A DNA stretch of 64,000 nucleotides from Terriglobia bacterium (lineage in GTDB: Bacteria > Acidobacteriota > Terriglobia > Bryobacterales > Bryobacteraceae): contig JAIQFS010000023.1 of assembly GCA_020073145.1 (NCBI GenBank), forward strand, positions 83,131-147,130, written 5' to 3'. The position numbers and the translations under genes were made by a program. Below are positions 37,523 to 46,540 of the stretch, piece after piece; the stretch's first letter is position 1, and each line of letters starts with the position of its first letter. A model generated the notes under the pieces. That model was not told the DNA's origin. It did not search any database and saw nothing but the letters and a program-made list of their open reading frames with translations.

Positions 37523-40051
37523 TTGATTTCGAGTTTGGATACGTTCGTGTCGCCGGTGGAGCCGGTGAAAGCACCCTACGACCGGGATCGTCTGGAAGAC
37601 ATCGGGTACATGACCTGCATGACCCTGGTGCTGCTGGGCAATTACGCCCAGACCGGACACTTTGGCGGGCCGCTGGCCTATACGCCCTACAACGTGGCGG
37701 CGCACCTGGTGGGACCGCAGTTCGGCGGGCTGCGCTACGATTACCGCCGGCCGAAGCACCCGTATTCCGACAAGTTCATGCTGGCGGCGGGGCACTGCAT
37801 CCCCACCTGCTATGCCTTGTGGATGATTCTGGGTCAGGCGCTGGCGCGGAAATTTGAAGCCACTGGCGATCGGCGCTTTTTCGCCGACCCGAAGGTGGCG
37901 ATTCTGCCGATCGATGCGCTGGGATTCCGGCGCGGCGCCGGCGCCCTCAAGACCCTCCTGCAGGACCAGGGGCTGGCCGACCATCCGTTGTTCGCGCAGG
38001 CCCAAGCGCGGGGCATCAAGGCGCTTTCCGGCCACGCCGAGAGCATCGATTGCACCAACGACGTCAACGGCGGTCCCTCGGGGATCGGGATTGCCACGGC
38101 GGCGGGGAAGGCCGCATTCTGGGACCACTTCGGGGCGTCAAATTTGAATTCTCCGAAGATCATCGCCTTCGAAGGCGAGTTTGCCTTGACCGAAGGCCAC
38201 GCCCAGGAACTGAAGACGCAAGCACTGGCGCTGCAGGTGGGCAAGCGGCTGCGCGTGCTGATGTCGGCGAACAACGCCGGCATCGACGATAGCCTGCTGG
38301 GCGGCGTAATCTCCACCAAGTACGACCGCTACCGTCTGGTGGATCAGTGGACCTCCTACGGCTGGAACGTGTTCACGCTGGACCGAGGGAACGACTACGG
38401 CGAGGTGGTGGCGGCGCTCCAGACCATGGAGGATTGGGACGGCAAGGACCGCCGTCCGATGATCGTGATCGGGCAGACCACCAAGGGTTACTGGCCGGCC
38501 GCCCTGGGCGGCAAGATTCCGGGGTATGGCGACCAGGTGGTGGGCTATCCCAGCCACCCCTACGCCATGAAGATGAACGCGCCGTATTTCGTGGCGCTGG
38601 CCGAGACCTTCGAGAAGCACTACGGGGTGGAATTCGCGGGCATTCGCCAGGGAGCCGTGACGGATCCGCGCGAACGGCTGATCCAGTTCAAGACAAACCT
38701 CGACGTGGTGATGTCGCTGCTCGACCGCAACGGGCTGGGCGACTGGCTGGCGGATCGCCTGGTGGAGCTGGGCGATTCGGTGAAGGACGATTTCCCGCTG
38801 CGTATCGACGTGAAGCAGGATCCGTTCCTGGACGACCGCCTGCAGGTGGCCAATCTGCCGGTGGAGCCGCAGAAGGTGAAGGCCAAGAACCGGGTGTCCG
38901 GGGCCGAGAAAGAAGTCGGCATCACGCTGTTCCGCAAGCCGGGTGAAGTGGCCGGTACGCGGCGGGGCATCTCGGAAATTCTCAAGTGGATGAATTACGT
39001 CACCGACAACCGCTTCTTTACGATCGCGGCCGATCTTTCGGAATCGATCAATCTGGAGCACGGCAACCTGTGGGGCCACTACGATCCGGAGACCAATCCG
39101 ATGGGGACGCGGCTCAAGGCCCCGATCGAGGAAGCCGGGAACGTGTCGACGGCCATCGGGCTGGTGAGCCAGAACGCGTCGGTGGACCCGAAGAAGTTTG
39201 CCGGCGTCTGGGCGATCAGCGGCACCTATGGCGCGTTCACGCCGCTCATGTACACGCCGGCGCGGGTGTGGAGCCAGCAGAACCAGGACAGCCCGTTCCG
39301 GGTGGGCGTGCTGCATATTCTGTCGGGGCATTCGGGGCCGGAGACAGCCGCCGACGCGCGCACCCACTTCGGTATTTTTGCGCCGCAGGTGTGGAAGCTG
39401 TTTCCGCGCGGCCAGGCCATCAACCTGAACTTCTGGGACTACAACGACGTGGCGCCCGGCTACTTCGCGGCAGCCGAGATTGCCGCGCGCGATCCCAAAG
39501 TGGGGCTGATCACGATTGAAGTGGCGCGTCCGGATTTCGCAGTGGCGGATCGCAGCACCTTTGCCGATACCGATCTGAAGGCCGCGGCTAAAGGGTTCTA
39601 CGTGATCCGCGACTTCGCGCCCGGCAAACCGAAGCATGGCTATGTGATCGCCCAGGGTTCCAGTTCGACAGTCAACGTAGTGAAGGTGCTGCCGCAACTG
39701 GAGCAGGCGGGGATCAACGTGAAAGTCATCGCGGCCATCAGTGAAGAGCTGTTCGACCGGCAGCCGGAAGCCTATCGCAATTCGGTGCTGCCGCGGGAAG
39801 CACTCTACGACCTGATGGTGGTGACCACCGGCACGCGGCGGGTGTGGCCGGTGCGCAACGTGGGGCCGCTGACCGACGCCTACTCTCTGACCTCGGACTG
39901 GGACAACCAGTGGCTGACCGGCGGGCTGGAACCGGAAGTCATTCAGGAAGCGCACCTCGACGCCGAGTCGATCCGAACGGGGATTCAGCGTTTCGCGCGG
40001 GAGCGCGACCAGCGGCTGGCGCAGCAGCGGGAGCTGCTGGGCGCGAAGTAG
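37523..40051 (+). CDS. Transketolase-family TPP-dependent enzyme
   Basis: Large TPP enzyme of 842 residues with the pyrophosphate-binding half first, the pyrimidine-binding half from about 490, and a C-terminal domain. N-terminal motifs are YTPYNVAAHLVG and AAGHCIPTCYALW. The TPP diphosphate/Mg motif is unusual: FEGEFALTEGHAQELK then SANNAGIDD, where classic transketolase has GDG...N. The activating Glu is probably in PIEEAGNVSTAIGL. I prefer TTG 37523, with GGAGG 8 nt upstream, over GTG 37496. A TAAAAT box lies at 37461-37466. The true substrate may differ from classic transketolase. Confidence 0.8.
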   Translation: MISSLDTFVSPVEPVKAPYDRDRLEDIGYMTCMTLVLLGNYAQTGHFGGPLAYTPYNVAAHLVGPQFGGLRYDYRRPKHPYSDKFMLAAGHCIPTCYALWMILGQALARKFEATGDRRFFADPKVAILPIDALGFRRGAGALKTLLQDQGLADHPLFAQAQARGIKALSGHAESIDCTNDVNGGPSGIGIATAAGKAAFWDHFGASNLNSPKIIAFEGEFALTEGHAQELKTQALALQVGKRLRVLMSANNAGIDDSLLGGVISTKYDRYRLVDQWTSYGWNVFTLDRGNDYGEVVAALQTMEDWDGKDRRPMIVIGQTTKGYWPAALGGKIPGYGDQVVGYPSHPYAMKMNAPYFVALAETFEKHYGVEFAGIRQGAVTDPRERLIQFKTNLDVVMSLLDRNGLGDWLADRLVELGDSVKDDFPLRIDVKQDPFLDDRLQVANLPVEPQKVKAKNRVSGAEKEVGITLFRKPGEVAGTRRGISEILKWMNYVTDNRFFTIAADLSESINLEHGNLWGHYDPETNPMGTRLKAPIEEAGNVSTAIGLVSQNASVDPKKFAGVWAISGTYGAFTPLMYTPARVWSQQNQDSPFRVGVLHILSGHSGPETAADARTHFGIFAPQVWKLFPRGQAINLNFWDYNDVAPGYFAAAEIAARDPKVGLITIEVARPDFAVADRSTFADTDLKAAAKGFYVIRDFAPGKPKHGYVIAQGSSSTVNVVKVLPQLEQAGINVKVIAAISEELFDRQPEAYRNSVLPREALYDLMVVTTGTRRVWPVRNVGPLTDAYSLTSDWDNQWLTGGLEPEVIQEAHLDAESIRTGIQRFARERDQRLAQQRELLGAK

Positions 40052-40235
40052 ACCGCGCGGTTACCGCTCAAGCGCCGGTTGGCGAACGACCAGTGCCCGG
40101 TCGAGTTCCAGCGCATGGCCAACCTTTGGAGCGAAAGCGAACAGATACACGGCGCGGGCTCCGCGTGTGCCATTCCAGTGGCCTTTTGATTGCACCATCC
40201 GGCGTGGCGATCAACCGGGACGTCAGAGTACACAC

Positions 40236-40418
40236 ATGCCCCTAGAGGATGCGCTGCGAAAGCGCCGGGAAGAGCTTCGGGCGTGGCTGGAGGACAACGG
40301 CCGGGAATGCTGGCAGGAACAGGCGCATTTGCGCGATGGCAGCGCCGAGCAGATTTACTGGCACTTCGGGTACCTTGCCGCGCTGCAGGATGTTCTGGCG
40401 CAATTCGGCAAGGAGTGA
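40236..40418 (+). CDS. Small hypothetical protein (60 aa)
   Basis: Sixty charged, helical residues starting MPLEDALRKRREELRAWLED and ending LAALQDVLAQFGKE. No family is recognised. A longer frame from 40167 adds 23 residues without character. It converges on the GIY-YIG-like gene with 1 bp between stops. Compact composition suggests a real small cytosolic protein. The 184 bp before it, after the transketolase-like gene, show nothing I can name. Confidence 0.45.
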   Translation: MPLEDALRKRREELRAWLEDNGRECWQEQAHLRDGSAEQIYWHFGYLAALQDVLAQFGKE

Positions 40419-40419
40419 G

Positions 40420-40770
40420 CTACGGAGCCAGCAGGGTCCTGCACCAGGGGCAGAGCAGATTCATACCAGACGGCGGGCACGGGTGGCACTGGTTGTCGAG
40501 GCCGACATACTCGTGATAAAGCTCGCACTGCCTTTCAAACGCGTCTTTGGCTGAAAGAGCATAAGCGAACTTAAACTGCTGGTAAGCTCCCGCCAGGTGA
40601 GTCTTCAATCCGGTTCTCAGATCCACGTCTGCCCGGCCGACATAACCGATGAGGAACCGATCGTTCCGTATGGAGCCGAGAGTATAAACGCCGGGAGAGT
40701 TGGATTGAACATGGGCATCGATGCCCGGTTCGGTAAACTGAAAGGGCCCGTACAATCGGGGTCCGGTCAT
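40420..40770 (-). CDS. GIY-YIG-like small protein with C-terminal Cys4 motif
   Basis: Protein of 116 residues. The GIY-YIG fold signature appears as PGVYTLG ... LIGYVGRADVDLRTGLKTHL, and a candidate catalytic Glu lies in KDAFERQCELYHEY. Two Cys pairs (CHPC and CPWC) near the end could bind zinc. I start at ATG 40770 (GGGGAT upstream); 40821 is an in-frame alternative. Stand-alone proteins of this type are often orphan nucleases of mobile or repair origin. No mobile-element ends are seen around it. Confidence 0.6.
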   Translation of the reverse strand: MTGPRLYGPFQFTEPGIDAHVQSNSPGVYTLGSIRNDRFLIGYVGRADVDLRTGLKTHLAGAYQQFKFAYALSAKDAFERQCELYHEYVGLDNQCHPCPPSGMNLLCPWCRTLLAP

Positions 40771-40944
40771 AGGGAGATCCCCACTACAGTTTCTGGCACC
40801 TGCCGTGAGTATAGCGGCCAACGGCGCCGGCCAATCGACATTGGTTCCGTGATTCCGTAAGAAACGTTACCGAGGAAGAGTCTGAAGGAGGTAAGGATGA
40901 TCTTCCGCCCAGTGGGGCGTTCTTTCTCTGGAGCGCCGAAGGTG

Positions 40945-41083
40945 TAAAATAATCCCGGTTCCGCGTGGAGCAGGAGCCTGGCACGGAGGCGATTGCGATG
41001 AGCAGAAAGATGGATCGGCGCTCGTTTTTCAGCGGGGCCACCTTCGGCGGTGTGTCGCTGGGGACAGCGCTCAAAGGGTTTGC
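40945..41083 (+). pseudogene. Relic of a carboxylesterase gene: promoter box, Tat signal, then breakpoint
   Basis: From ATG 40998, the 86 bases to 41083 match the intact esterase start at 44478-44563 with only 5 differences, mostly at third codon positions. The relic encodes the Tat signal [16 protein letters not shown] and stops resembling the esterase right after KGF(A). A GGTGTAAAAT box (TAAAAT 40945-40950) sits about as far upstream as the matching box of the intact gene (53 against 52 nt). The frame stays open to 41207 but runs antisense through an AraC relic. The esterase body is lost. Confidence 0.8.
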
Positions 41084-41356
41084 CCCACAAATCCTCCAGA
41101 GGCGTGACACGGTCAGTCAACTCGCACGCAGGTACGTGCGCGAACGACGGGATTCGCCCTGCGCGGAAGTAGACGCCGACCATCTCCTGGCGCTCTCCAG
41201 ACGATGAAGAGCCGACGCGATTCATGGCTCCGATCAGATCCGCCCGCGGCGGGGGTCGGCGGCGGGCGGAACGCCGAAAGAAAAGAAGGCGCGCACGTGC
41301 TCGCGCAGGGCGTCGCATGGGGCAAACTCGCGATAGTGCGCGAGGGGGCCAGACAT
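41084..41356 (-). pseudogene. Decayed AraC-family regulator fragment
   Basis: Reading leftward from ATG 41356: a 40-codon frame with the N-terminal motif of AraC-type sensor domains (HYREFAPCDALREHVRAFF) stops at TGA 41234. In another frame, further family sequence continues (LIGAMNRVG..., then EMVGVYFRAG and ACELTDRVTPLEDLWG) up to the junction with the esterase relic. About 50 codons expected between these blocks are missing, and the DNA-binding domain is absent. TATAAA and GGGGAGG just before the ATG look like its old promoter and ribosome site. It is the truncated half of a mosaic relic. Confidence 0.72.
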
Positions 41357-41395
41357 CCTCCCCGATTTATACCAGAAACTCTGCGCGCATGTTAG

Positions 41396-43978
41396 TTACT
41401 CGGCGCGGATGACGGTGATCGGGTCGACGCGCAGAGCGCGCAGGGCGGGCAGGAGACTTCCGGCCAGCGTCATCGCCAGGGATAGTGCGGCGGCCGACAG
41501 GAAGGTTCTGGCGTCGCCGGGCTCGATGCCGGCGAGCAGGGTCTGCATGGTCCGAGCGGCCAGATAAGCCAAGACCAAACCGGGGATCACGCCAGCCCCC
41601 GCCAGAACCGCGCCATGGCGGAGGACCATGCCGAGAATATCGCCCGAGCGCGCGCCCAACGCCCTCCGCACTCCGATTTCGCGGGCGCGCTGCGAGACCG
41701 CAAACGACAGCACGCCGTGCAGGCCGATGGCGGCCAGCAGGAAGGCCAATGCGGCGAAGGCGCTGAGAGTGAGCGCCTGCACGGAGCGCGCTTCGGTCTG
41801 CTCACCGATGATGTCCTCCATGGTTGCGACGTCGGAGACGGGCTGCGCGGGATCGGCCTGAGCGACCAGGCGGCGGATGGTGGGGACGAGGCTTGCGGGG
41901 CTGGCTGCGGTACGCACCACCAAGTCTTTGGGGGAATACCACGGCAGTTCCTGATCAGGTTGCTGCCGGTAGGGCAGGTAGACCTGAGGCTCGCTCTGGC
42001 GCTCAAGGCCGCGCACGCGGATGTCGCCGACAACGCCGATCACGGTGCGGTCGTGAAACGCCACTTGGAAGTGCCGGCCGAGGGGATCCTGGTTGGGCCA
42101 GTAGCGGCGGGCGAAGGATTCGCTGACCACGGCGGCGAAGGGCTGCTGGAGGGAGTCCGATTCGCGAACGTCGCGGCCTTGGCGTACCGGGATGCGCAGA
42201 GTGGAGAAGAATTCCGGAGTCACGAATCGCAGGCTGGCATTGTCGGGTGAGGCGGGCCGCGGAAGCCGGCCGTTGACCCCGACCGGCCAGATGCCGCCGG
42301 TCATCCGCATGGGAATGAAGCTGATGTAAGCCGCGCCGGAAACGCCGGGCAACGCGCGAACCGCGGGGAGAATGCGCTCATAGATTGCCAGGCGCGAGGC
42401 CAGGGTTTGGAATTTGGGCATGGGCAGAACGGTGCGGAGCGTGAGCACTCCGGCGGAACGGAAACCGGGATCGGAGGCCTGCAGTTTCCAGAGGGCGCGG
42501 ACCAGGAGGCCGGAGGAGACCAGGAGCACGACGGTGGCGGCGATCTCGGCGACGGCAAGAAGGGAGCGCAGGCGTTCCTTGCGGTCCCCGGTGCGAGCGC
42601 CTTCGCGCAGGCTGCTGAGGTCGGCACGGCGACAGACCCACCACGCGGGCAGGAGTCCAAAGGCCACGCCGGTGAGACCGGAGAGGAAGGCGGCGAAGCC
42701 CAGCACGCGCAGGTCGATGGAGGGCCGTTCGGCGATCGGCAGGCCGTTGGGAACCAGCCGGACCAACAGCGGAATGAGGCTGAAGGCGAGGAGTACGCCG
42801 AGAGCGCCGCCCAGCAGGGAAAGCACCAGGCTTTCGGTGAGCAACTGGCGGACCAGGCGTTCGCTTCCCGCTCCCAGCGCGGCACGGACGGCCAGTTCCT
42901 TACGGCGGGCGATAGCGCGGGCCAGTAGCAGATTACCGAGATTGGTGCAGGCGATCAGCAGCACGCACAACGCGGCGCCGCACAAACCCAGAAGCAGCAG
43001 GCGGGTGTTCTCCGAAAGCTCGTCACGCAGGCCGATGACCGTGGCGCCGGTGTCCTTGTTCTCTTTCGGGTACGCTTGTTCGAGGCGCGCGGCCACCAGG
43101 CGCATTTCCGCGCGGGCCGTCTCCAGAGAGACTTCGGGTTTGAGACGGGCGATGGCCTGGAGGAAGTAGTTGGTGCGGTCTTCGAAATCATGGACGGAGA
43201 AACGCATGGGGGTCCAGATCTCGGCATCGCGGCTGGGAAACAAAAAGCCGGGCGGCATAACGCCGATGATGGTGGAGGGCACGTCATCGAGGCGGATGGT
43301 TCGGCCGAGCACCGCGGGATCAGCGGCGAACTCGGTCTGCCAGAGATGATGGCTGATGAGGACGGTGGCGGGCGCGTTTTCCTGGTCATCGGCCGCGGAG
43401 AAGGGGCGGCCGATCTCCGGCTGGACACCGAGGGTGGCGAACAGATCGGCGGTGGCGGAAGCGCCGGTGAGCAACTGGGGATCGCCTACGCCCACCATGG
43501 TGGCGGCGAGGCCCCGGATGGCCGTCATGCTCTCGAAGACTGTGCTTTTGCCTTTCCAATCCCGGAAATTCGGCGGCGAGAGTTCCAGGCGGTTGTAACT
43601 GGGAACCCTCTCCCACAGTTTCACCAAGCGGTCCGGGTCACGGAAGGGCAGGGCGCGAACGAGGACGTGGTCGGCGATGGAGAAGGCCGCCGTGTTGGCC
43701 CCGATGCCGAGAGCCAGAATAAGGATGGCGGTCAGAGTGAAGCCGGGCGAAGCCCGCAAGGTGCGGGCGACGTAGCGGAGGTCCTGGCGGAGGATATCGG
43801 CGTGGACGGCGGCGGCGTTGACGAGCGTTTCGAAAAAGGTTTCGACGCACAAGGCCAGGCGTGCTGGAGGTCCTTCGGCGTCGCGCTGCCTGCGAGCGAA
43901 AACGGCGCACATTTCCTCACCGTATTCGGCGCGGAAGGAGGCTGGATACCAGTGCAGCCAGGCGCGATAGAGCCCCAT
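41396..43978 (-). CDS. Second MacB/FtsX-type orphan permease (ADOP family)
   Basis: Membrane protein of 860 residues with the same plan as the 5926-8538 permease but clearly different sequence. The N-terminal segment differs ([23 protein letters not shown], with a CHU/PadR-associated look). Then come TM1 ([20 protein letters not shown]), a periplasmic MacB-like domain, an FtsX block ([27 protein letters not shown]), a second periplasmic domain and the last FtsX block ending [21 protein letters not shown] 43978 shares a base with the PadR stop (TGATG); GTG 43981 is also possible. The substrate is unknown. Confidence 0.92.
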   Translation of the reverse strand: MGLYRAWLHWYPASFRAEYGEEMCAVFARRQRDAEGPPARLALCVETFFETLVNAAAVHADILRQDLRYVARTLRASPGFTLTAILILALGIGANTAAFSIADHVLVRALPFRDPDRLVKLWERVPSYNRLELSPPNFRDWKGKSTVFESMTAIRGLAATMVGVGDPQLLTGASATADLFATLGVQPEIGRPFSAADDQENAPATVLISHHLWQTEFAADPAVLGRTIRLDDVPSTIIGVMPPGFLFPSRDAEIWTPMRFSVHDFEDRTNYFLQAIARLKPEVSLETARAEMRLVAARLEQAYPKENKDTGATVIGLRDELSENTRLLLLGLCGAALCVLLIACTNLGNLLLARAIARRKELAVRAALGAGSERLVRQLLTESLVLSLLGGALGVLLAFSLIPLLVRLVPNGLPIAERPSIDLRVLGFAAFLSGLTGVAFGLLPAWWVCRRADLSSLREGARTGDRKERLRSLLAVAEIAATVVLLVSSGLLVRALWKLQASDPGFRSAGVLTLRTVLPMPKFQTLASRLAIYERILPAVRALPGVSGAAYISFIPMRMTGGIWPVGVNGRLPRPASPDNASLRFVTPEFFSTLRIPVRQGRDVRESDSLQQPFAAVVSESFARRYWPNQDPLGRHFQVAFHDRTVIGVVGDIRVRGLERQSEPQVYLPYRQQPDQELPWYSPKDLVVRTAASPASLVPTIRRLVAQADPAQPVSDVATMEDIIGEQTEARSVQALTLSAFAALAFLLAAIGLHGVLSFAVSQRAREIGVRRALGARSGDILGMVLRHGAVLAGAGVIPGLVLAYLAARTMQTLLAGIEPGDARTFLSAAALSLAMTLAGSLLPALRALRVDPITVIRAE

Positions 43979-44343
43979 CACGCCCTCCCCGGAGCCAGGC
44001 CGCGGGCACGGGCCAATTTGACCAACTGCGTGAGCCGGCGCGCTTCGGCGCGGGCCACGGCCTCGCCGAGAGGCGTGATGCGGTAGTAGCGGCGGCGTTC
44101 GTCATCGAGTTCGGGATCGGGGCGGTCGCTGGTTTCCAGCAGCAGGCCTTGTTCGAGCATGCGCTGGATGGAGCGATAGAGAGTTCCAGCGCTCAGCTTC
44201 AGTTCACCGCCGGTCCGGGCGGCCACGTCCTGCATGATGGCGTAGCCGTGGCGGTCCTCGTGGGCCACGGCCATCAGAATATGGAACGTGGCGGAGGGCA
44301 GGGGAAGGAAGGAGGCGGGCTGGGGATCGCGGGCGTCGGTCAT
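43978..44343 (-). CDS. PadR-family transcriptional regulator (second copy)
   Basis: Repressor of 121 residues. The winged-helix core runs [59 protein letters not shown], with a C-terminal dimerisation helix. It is the first gene of the unit with the second permease and probably autoregulated. Its core promoter contains TATATCC/GGCTATA repeats. The start codon lies 6 nt after a perfect TATAAT, so the mRNA is predicted to be leaderless. Confidence 0.93.
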   Translation of the reverse strand: MTDARDPQPASFLPLPSATFHILMAVAHEDRHGYAIMQDVAARTGGELKLSAGTLYRSIQRMLEQGLLLETSDRPDPELDDERRRYYRITPLGEAVARAEARRLTQLVKLARARGLAPGRA

Positions 44344-44349
44344 GGGTCG

Positions 44350-44388
44350 ATTATATCCATATTGGCTATATTGTCAATGGCTATATCC
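44350..44388 (-). promoter_or_regulatory. Strong promoter with PadR operator repeats; leaderless start
   Basis: Reading leftward: TTGACA at 44377-44372, a 16-nt spacer, then TATAAT at 44355-44350. CGACCC and ATG 44343 follow directly. An imperfect dyad TATATCC / 5 nt / GGCTATA (44352-44370) covers the spacer and -10. The half-site words recur at 44379-44388 upstream of the -35. This looks like two or more repressor sites on one promoter. Confidence 0.75.
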
Positions 44389-44425
44389 GGACTGGTTAGA
44401 GATGGTGAGCCCGCCCGGGTAGGTG

Positions 44426-44431
44426 TAGAAT
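44426..44431 (+). promoter_or_regulatory. Predicted -10 box of the carboxylesterase gene
   Basis: TAGAAT within GGTGTAGAAT, 52 nt before ATG 44478, with no good -35. The same word (GGTGTAAAAT) sits about the same distance before the esterase relic at 40998. That conservation supports a functional element. Confidence 0.4.
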
Positions 44432-44477
44432 GGTGCCGATTGTGGCGGTAGGCGCCAGCCGCAGGGAGAGGACAGGG

Positions 44478-46058
44478 ATGAGCAAGAAGATGGATCGGCG
44501 ATCGTTTTTCAGCGGGGCTACCTTCGGCGGAGTGTCGCTGGGGACAGCGCTCAAAGGGTTTGCGGCGGGCGTGTCGGCGGGGCCGACGGTGGACACGAGG
44601 GCGGGCAAGATCCGCGGCATGACGGTCGACAAGGTCAACGCGTTCAGGGGCATTTCGTACGGAGCGCCGACCGAGGGCGCGCGGCGGTTCCAACCGCCGG
44701 CCAAGCCGGAGCCGTGGGCCGGGGTGAAGGACGCGCTGGAGTGGGGGCCGGAAGCGCCGCAAGTGCATCCACATACCGAAATTCCGGAAGTGGCGGCGAC
44801 CATCCCGCAGCAGCCGATCAGCGAAGACTGCCTGCACTTGAACGTGTGGACCAACAGCCAGAGCGGGAAGCGGCCGGTGATGGTGTGGCTGCACGGCGGC
44901 GGATTCACCAGCGGCTCGGGCAGCTACACCATGTATGACGGCGCCAACATGGCGCGCAAGCACGATGTGGTGATGGTGACGGTGAATCACCGGCTGAACT
45001 CGTTCGGCTACCTGTACCTGGCCGATCTGGGCGGGGCGCCGTTCGCCCATGCCAGCAACGCCGGGATGATGGACCTTGTGGCGGCGCTCGAATGGGTGCG
45101 GGAGAACATCGCCAATTTCGGCGGCGATCCCAAGAACGTGACGATTTTTGGACAGTCGGGCGGGGCGGGGAAGGTGAGCACGCTGCTGGCGATGCCGTCG
45201 GCGAAGGGGTTGTTCCACCGGGCGATTGTGCAGAGCGGCGCCAACCTGCGCGGCGTGTCGCGCGCCGATGCCACGAAGACGGCCGAGACCCTGATGGCGA
45301 AGCTGGGAGTGAAGAGCGCGGAGGAATTGCAGAAGGTTCCGATGGACCGTCTGGTGGCGGCGACTACGGGCACGCCTGGTTTGCAACTCGCGCCGGTGCT
45401 GGACGGGCAGACTCTTCCGGCTGGGCCGTTCGATCCGACGGCGCCGGAGATGGCGGACGACATTCCGTTGTTGATCGGATCCACGGAATTCGAAGTGGCG
45501 TTCTTCCCGACGACCAAGTTCGATCCTCTGGACGATGGAGGGCTGCATGAGGCGTTCCGACAGGCGACTCGGGCGAGCGATGCGGCCGTGGACCAGCTGA
45601 TTGCGGTGTACCGCAAAGGGCGGCCGATGGCAAGCAACCGGGACCTGGCGCTGATCGTGGCATCGGACAATTTCGCAGCGCGTGTGGGGACGGAAGCCGA
45701 GCGGAAGTCGGTGCAAAGGGCTCCGGTCTTCAAGTACTACTTCACCTGGCAGTCGCCGGTGCGGGACGGCAAATTGAAGTCGTTCCACACGCTGGAAATT
45801 CCGTTTGTGATGGAGAATGTCGACGAGGCCAAGTCGATGACCGGGACTGGGCAAGACCGCTATGCGCTGCAAGACAAGATGAGCGGCGCGTGGGCGGCGT
45901 TCGCCAGGACCGGCAATCCGAACCATAAAGGTCTCCCCAACTGGCCCAGGTTCGATTTGGCGGATCGGGGGACCATGGTCTTCAACAATCAGTGCGAGGT
46001 GGTGAAGGACCCGCACGGGGCGGAACGCCGGGCGCTGGCCGAGCTGCGGAACGGGTAG
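44478..46058 (+). CDS. Tat-exported type-B carboxylesterase
   Basis: Alpha/beta hydrolase of 526 residues. A twin-arginine signal ([13 protein letters not shown]) is followed by a type-B esterase body: [24 protein letters not shown], the oxyanion hole WLHGGGF, nucleophile Ser in [10 protein letters not shown], an acid in GSTEFE and a His in FHTLEIPFV. It should act on esters outside the cytoplasm; the substrate is unknown. ATG 44478 is set by the Tat signal, with GGAGAG upstream. A frame reaching back to 44430 adds nothing. It is divergent from the PadR-permease unit, and an older, broken copy of its start lies at 40998. Confidence 0.92.
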   Translation: MSKKMDRRSFFSGATFGGVSLGTALKGFAAGVSAGPTVDTRAGKIRGMTVDKVNAFRGISYGAPTEGARRFQPPAKPEPWAGVKDALEWGPEAPQVHPHTEIPEVAATIPQQPISEDCLHLNVWTNSQSGKRPVMVWLHGGGFTSGSGSYTMYDGANMARKHDVVMVTVNHRLNSFGYLYLADLGGAPFAHASNAGMMDLVAALEWVRENIANFGGDPKNVTIFGQSGGAGKVSTLLAMPSAKGLFHRAIVQSGANLRGVSRADATKTAETLMAKLGVKSAEELQKVPMDRLVAATTGTPGLQLAPVLDGQTLPAGPFDPTAPEMADDIPLLIGSTEFEVAFFPTTKFDPLDDGGLHEAFRQATRASDAAVDQLIAVYRKGRPMASNRDLALIVASDNFAARVGTEAERKSVQRAPVFKYYFTWQSPVRDGKLKSFHTLEIPFVMENVDEAKSMTGTGQDRYALQDKMSGAWAAFARTGNPNHKGLPNWPRFDLADRGTMVFNNQCEVVKDPHGAERRALAELRNG

Positions 46059-46062
46059 CGAC

Positions 46063-46349
46063 GGAACAAACCCAATTTCAGTTTGGGGAAGCCGGGCGGC
46101 CGGAGGCCGGGCTGCGTCTGGGGCGGTGGGAAGCCTGAGGGCGGTTTGCGAAACGAAGCCATTTCCGGGCTGGGCAGCGGAGTCCCAGAGACTCTGGCGC
46201 GGGGATCCGTCGGGCTGAATTTGGCGAAACGAACCCAATTGGTCTTTTGTTTTCAACATCGGGATATTGGTTCGAAGGCCATTTTCTAAACAAGGTCTGG
46301 AGGATCGCCCGGCCAGCGCTCGTTGGATCGGGAACGAAACGAACCCATC
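46063..46349 (+). repeat. Cluster of five short degenerate repeats, core GAAACGAACCCA
   Basis: Five related words lie in 287 bp of non-coding DNA: 46063-46078 (GGAACAAACCCAATTT), 46148-46164 (GCGAAACGAAGCCATTT), 46224-46240 (GCGAAACGAACCCAATT), 46271-46285 (TTCGAAGGCCATTTT) and 46331-46349 (GGAACGAAACGAACCCATC). All point the same way, spaced about 45-85 bp apart. The gap 46059-46540 otherwise holds no gene; an ORF at 46083-46289 is simply translated repeat. Confidence 0.6.
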
Positions 46350-46540
46350 ACGGACTGAAGATCGGCGGCAGAAGTTGCTCGCAGGTTCCGCCAGCTTTGA
46401 TCCCAGGGTAGCGCGGGCGACCGGGGGTGGATCCGTAACTGGTTGAGGGGACTGAGGCGATCGGCGGTGACCGGCTGAACGGTTACATACAGTCGGTGTG
46501 GCACGAGGCGCTGGGGCAGGCGAAGTAGCGGGCTTCGCGC

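Noticed and set aside
40908..40930. GC stem followed by TTCTTTCT as a terminator
   Set aside because: The stem is only 5 bp and no convincing gene ends upstream on that strand.
40897..40947. 16-codon ORF with a perfect AAGGAGG 5 nt upstream
   Set aside because: Its stop overlaps the relic promoter box and it has no context for a leader peptide; probably chance or scar.
40998..44563. PadR-permease segment between esterase copies as a transposon with direct repeats
   Set aside because: The 86-bp repeats encode a Tat signal with synonymous differences, so they are duplicated coding sequence rather than element ends. No transposase or target duplication is present.
46083..46289. Small ORF downstream of the esterase
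   Set aside because: Its sequence is just the translated short repeats; there is no ribosome site or protein character.
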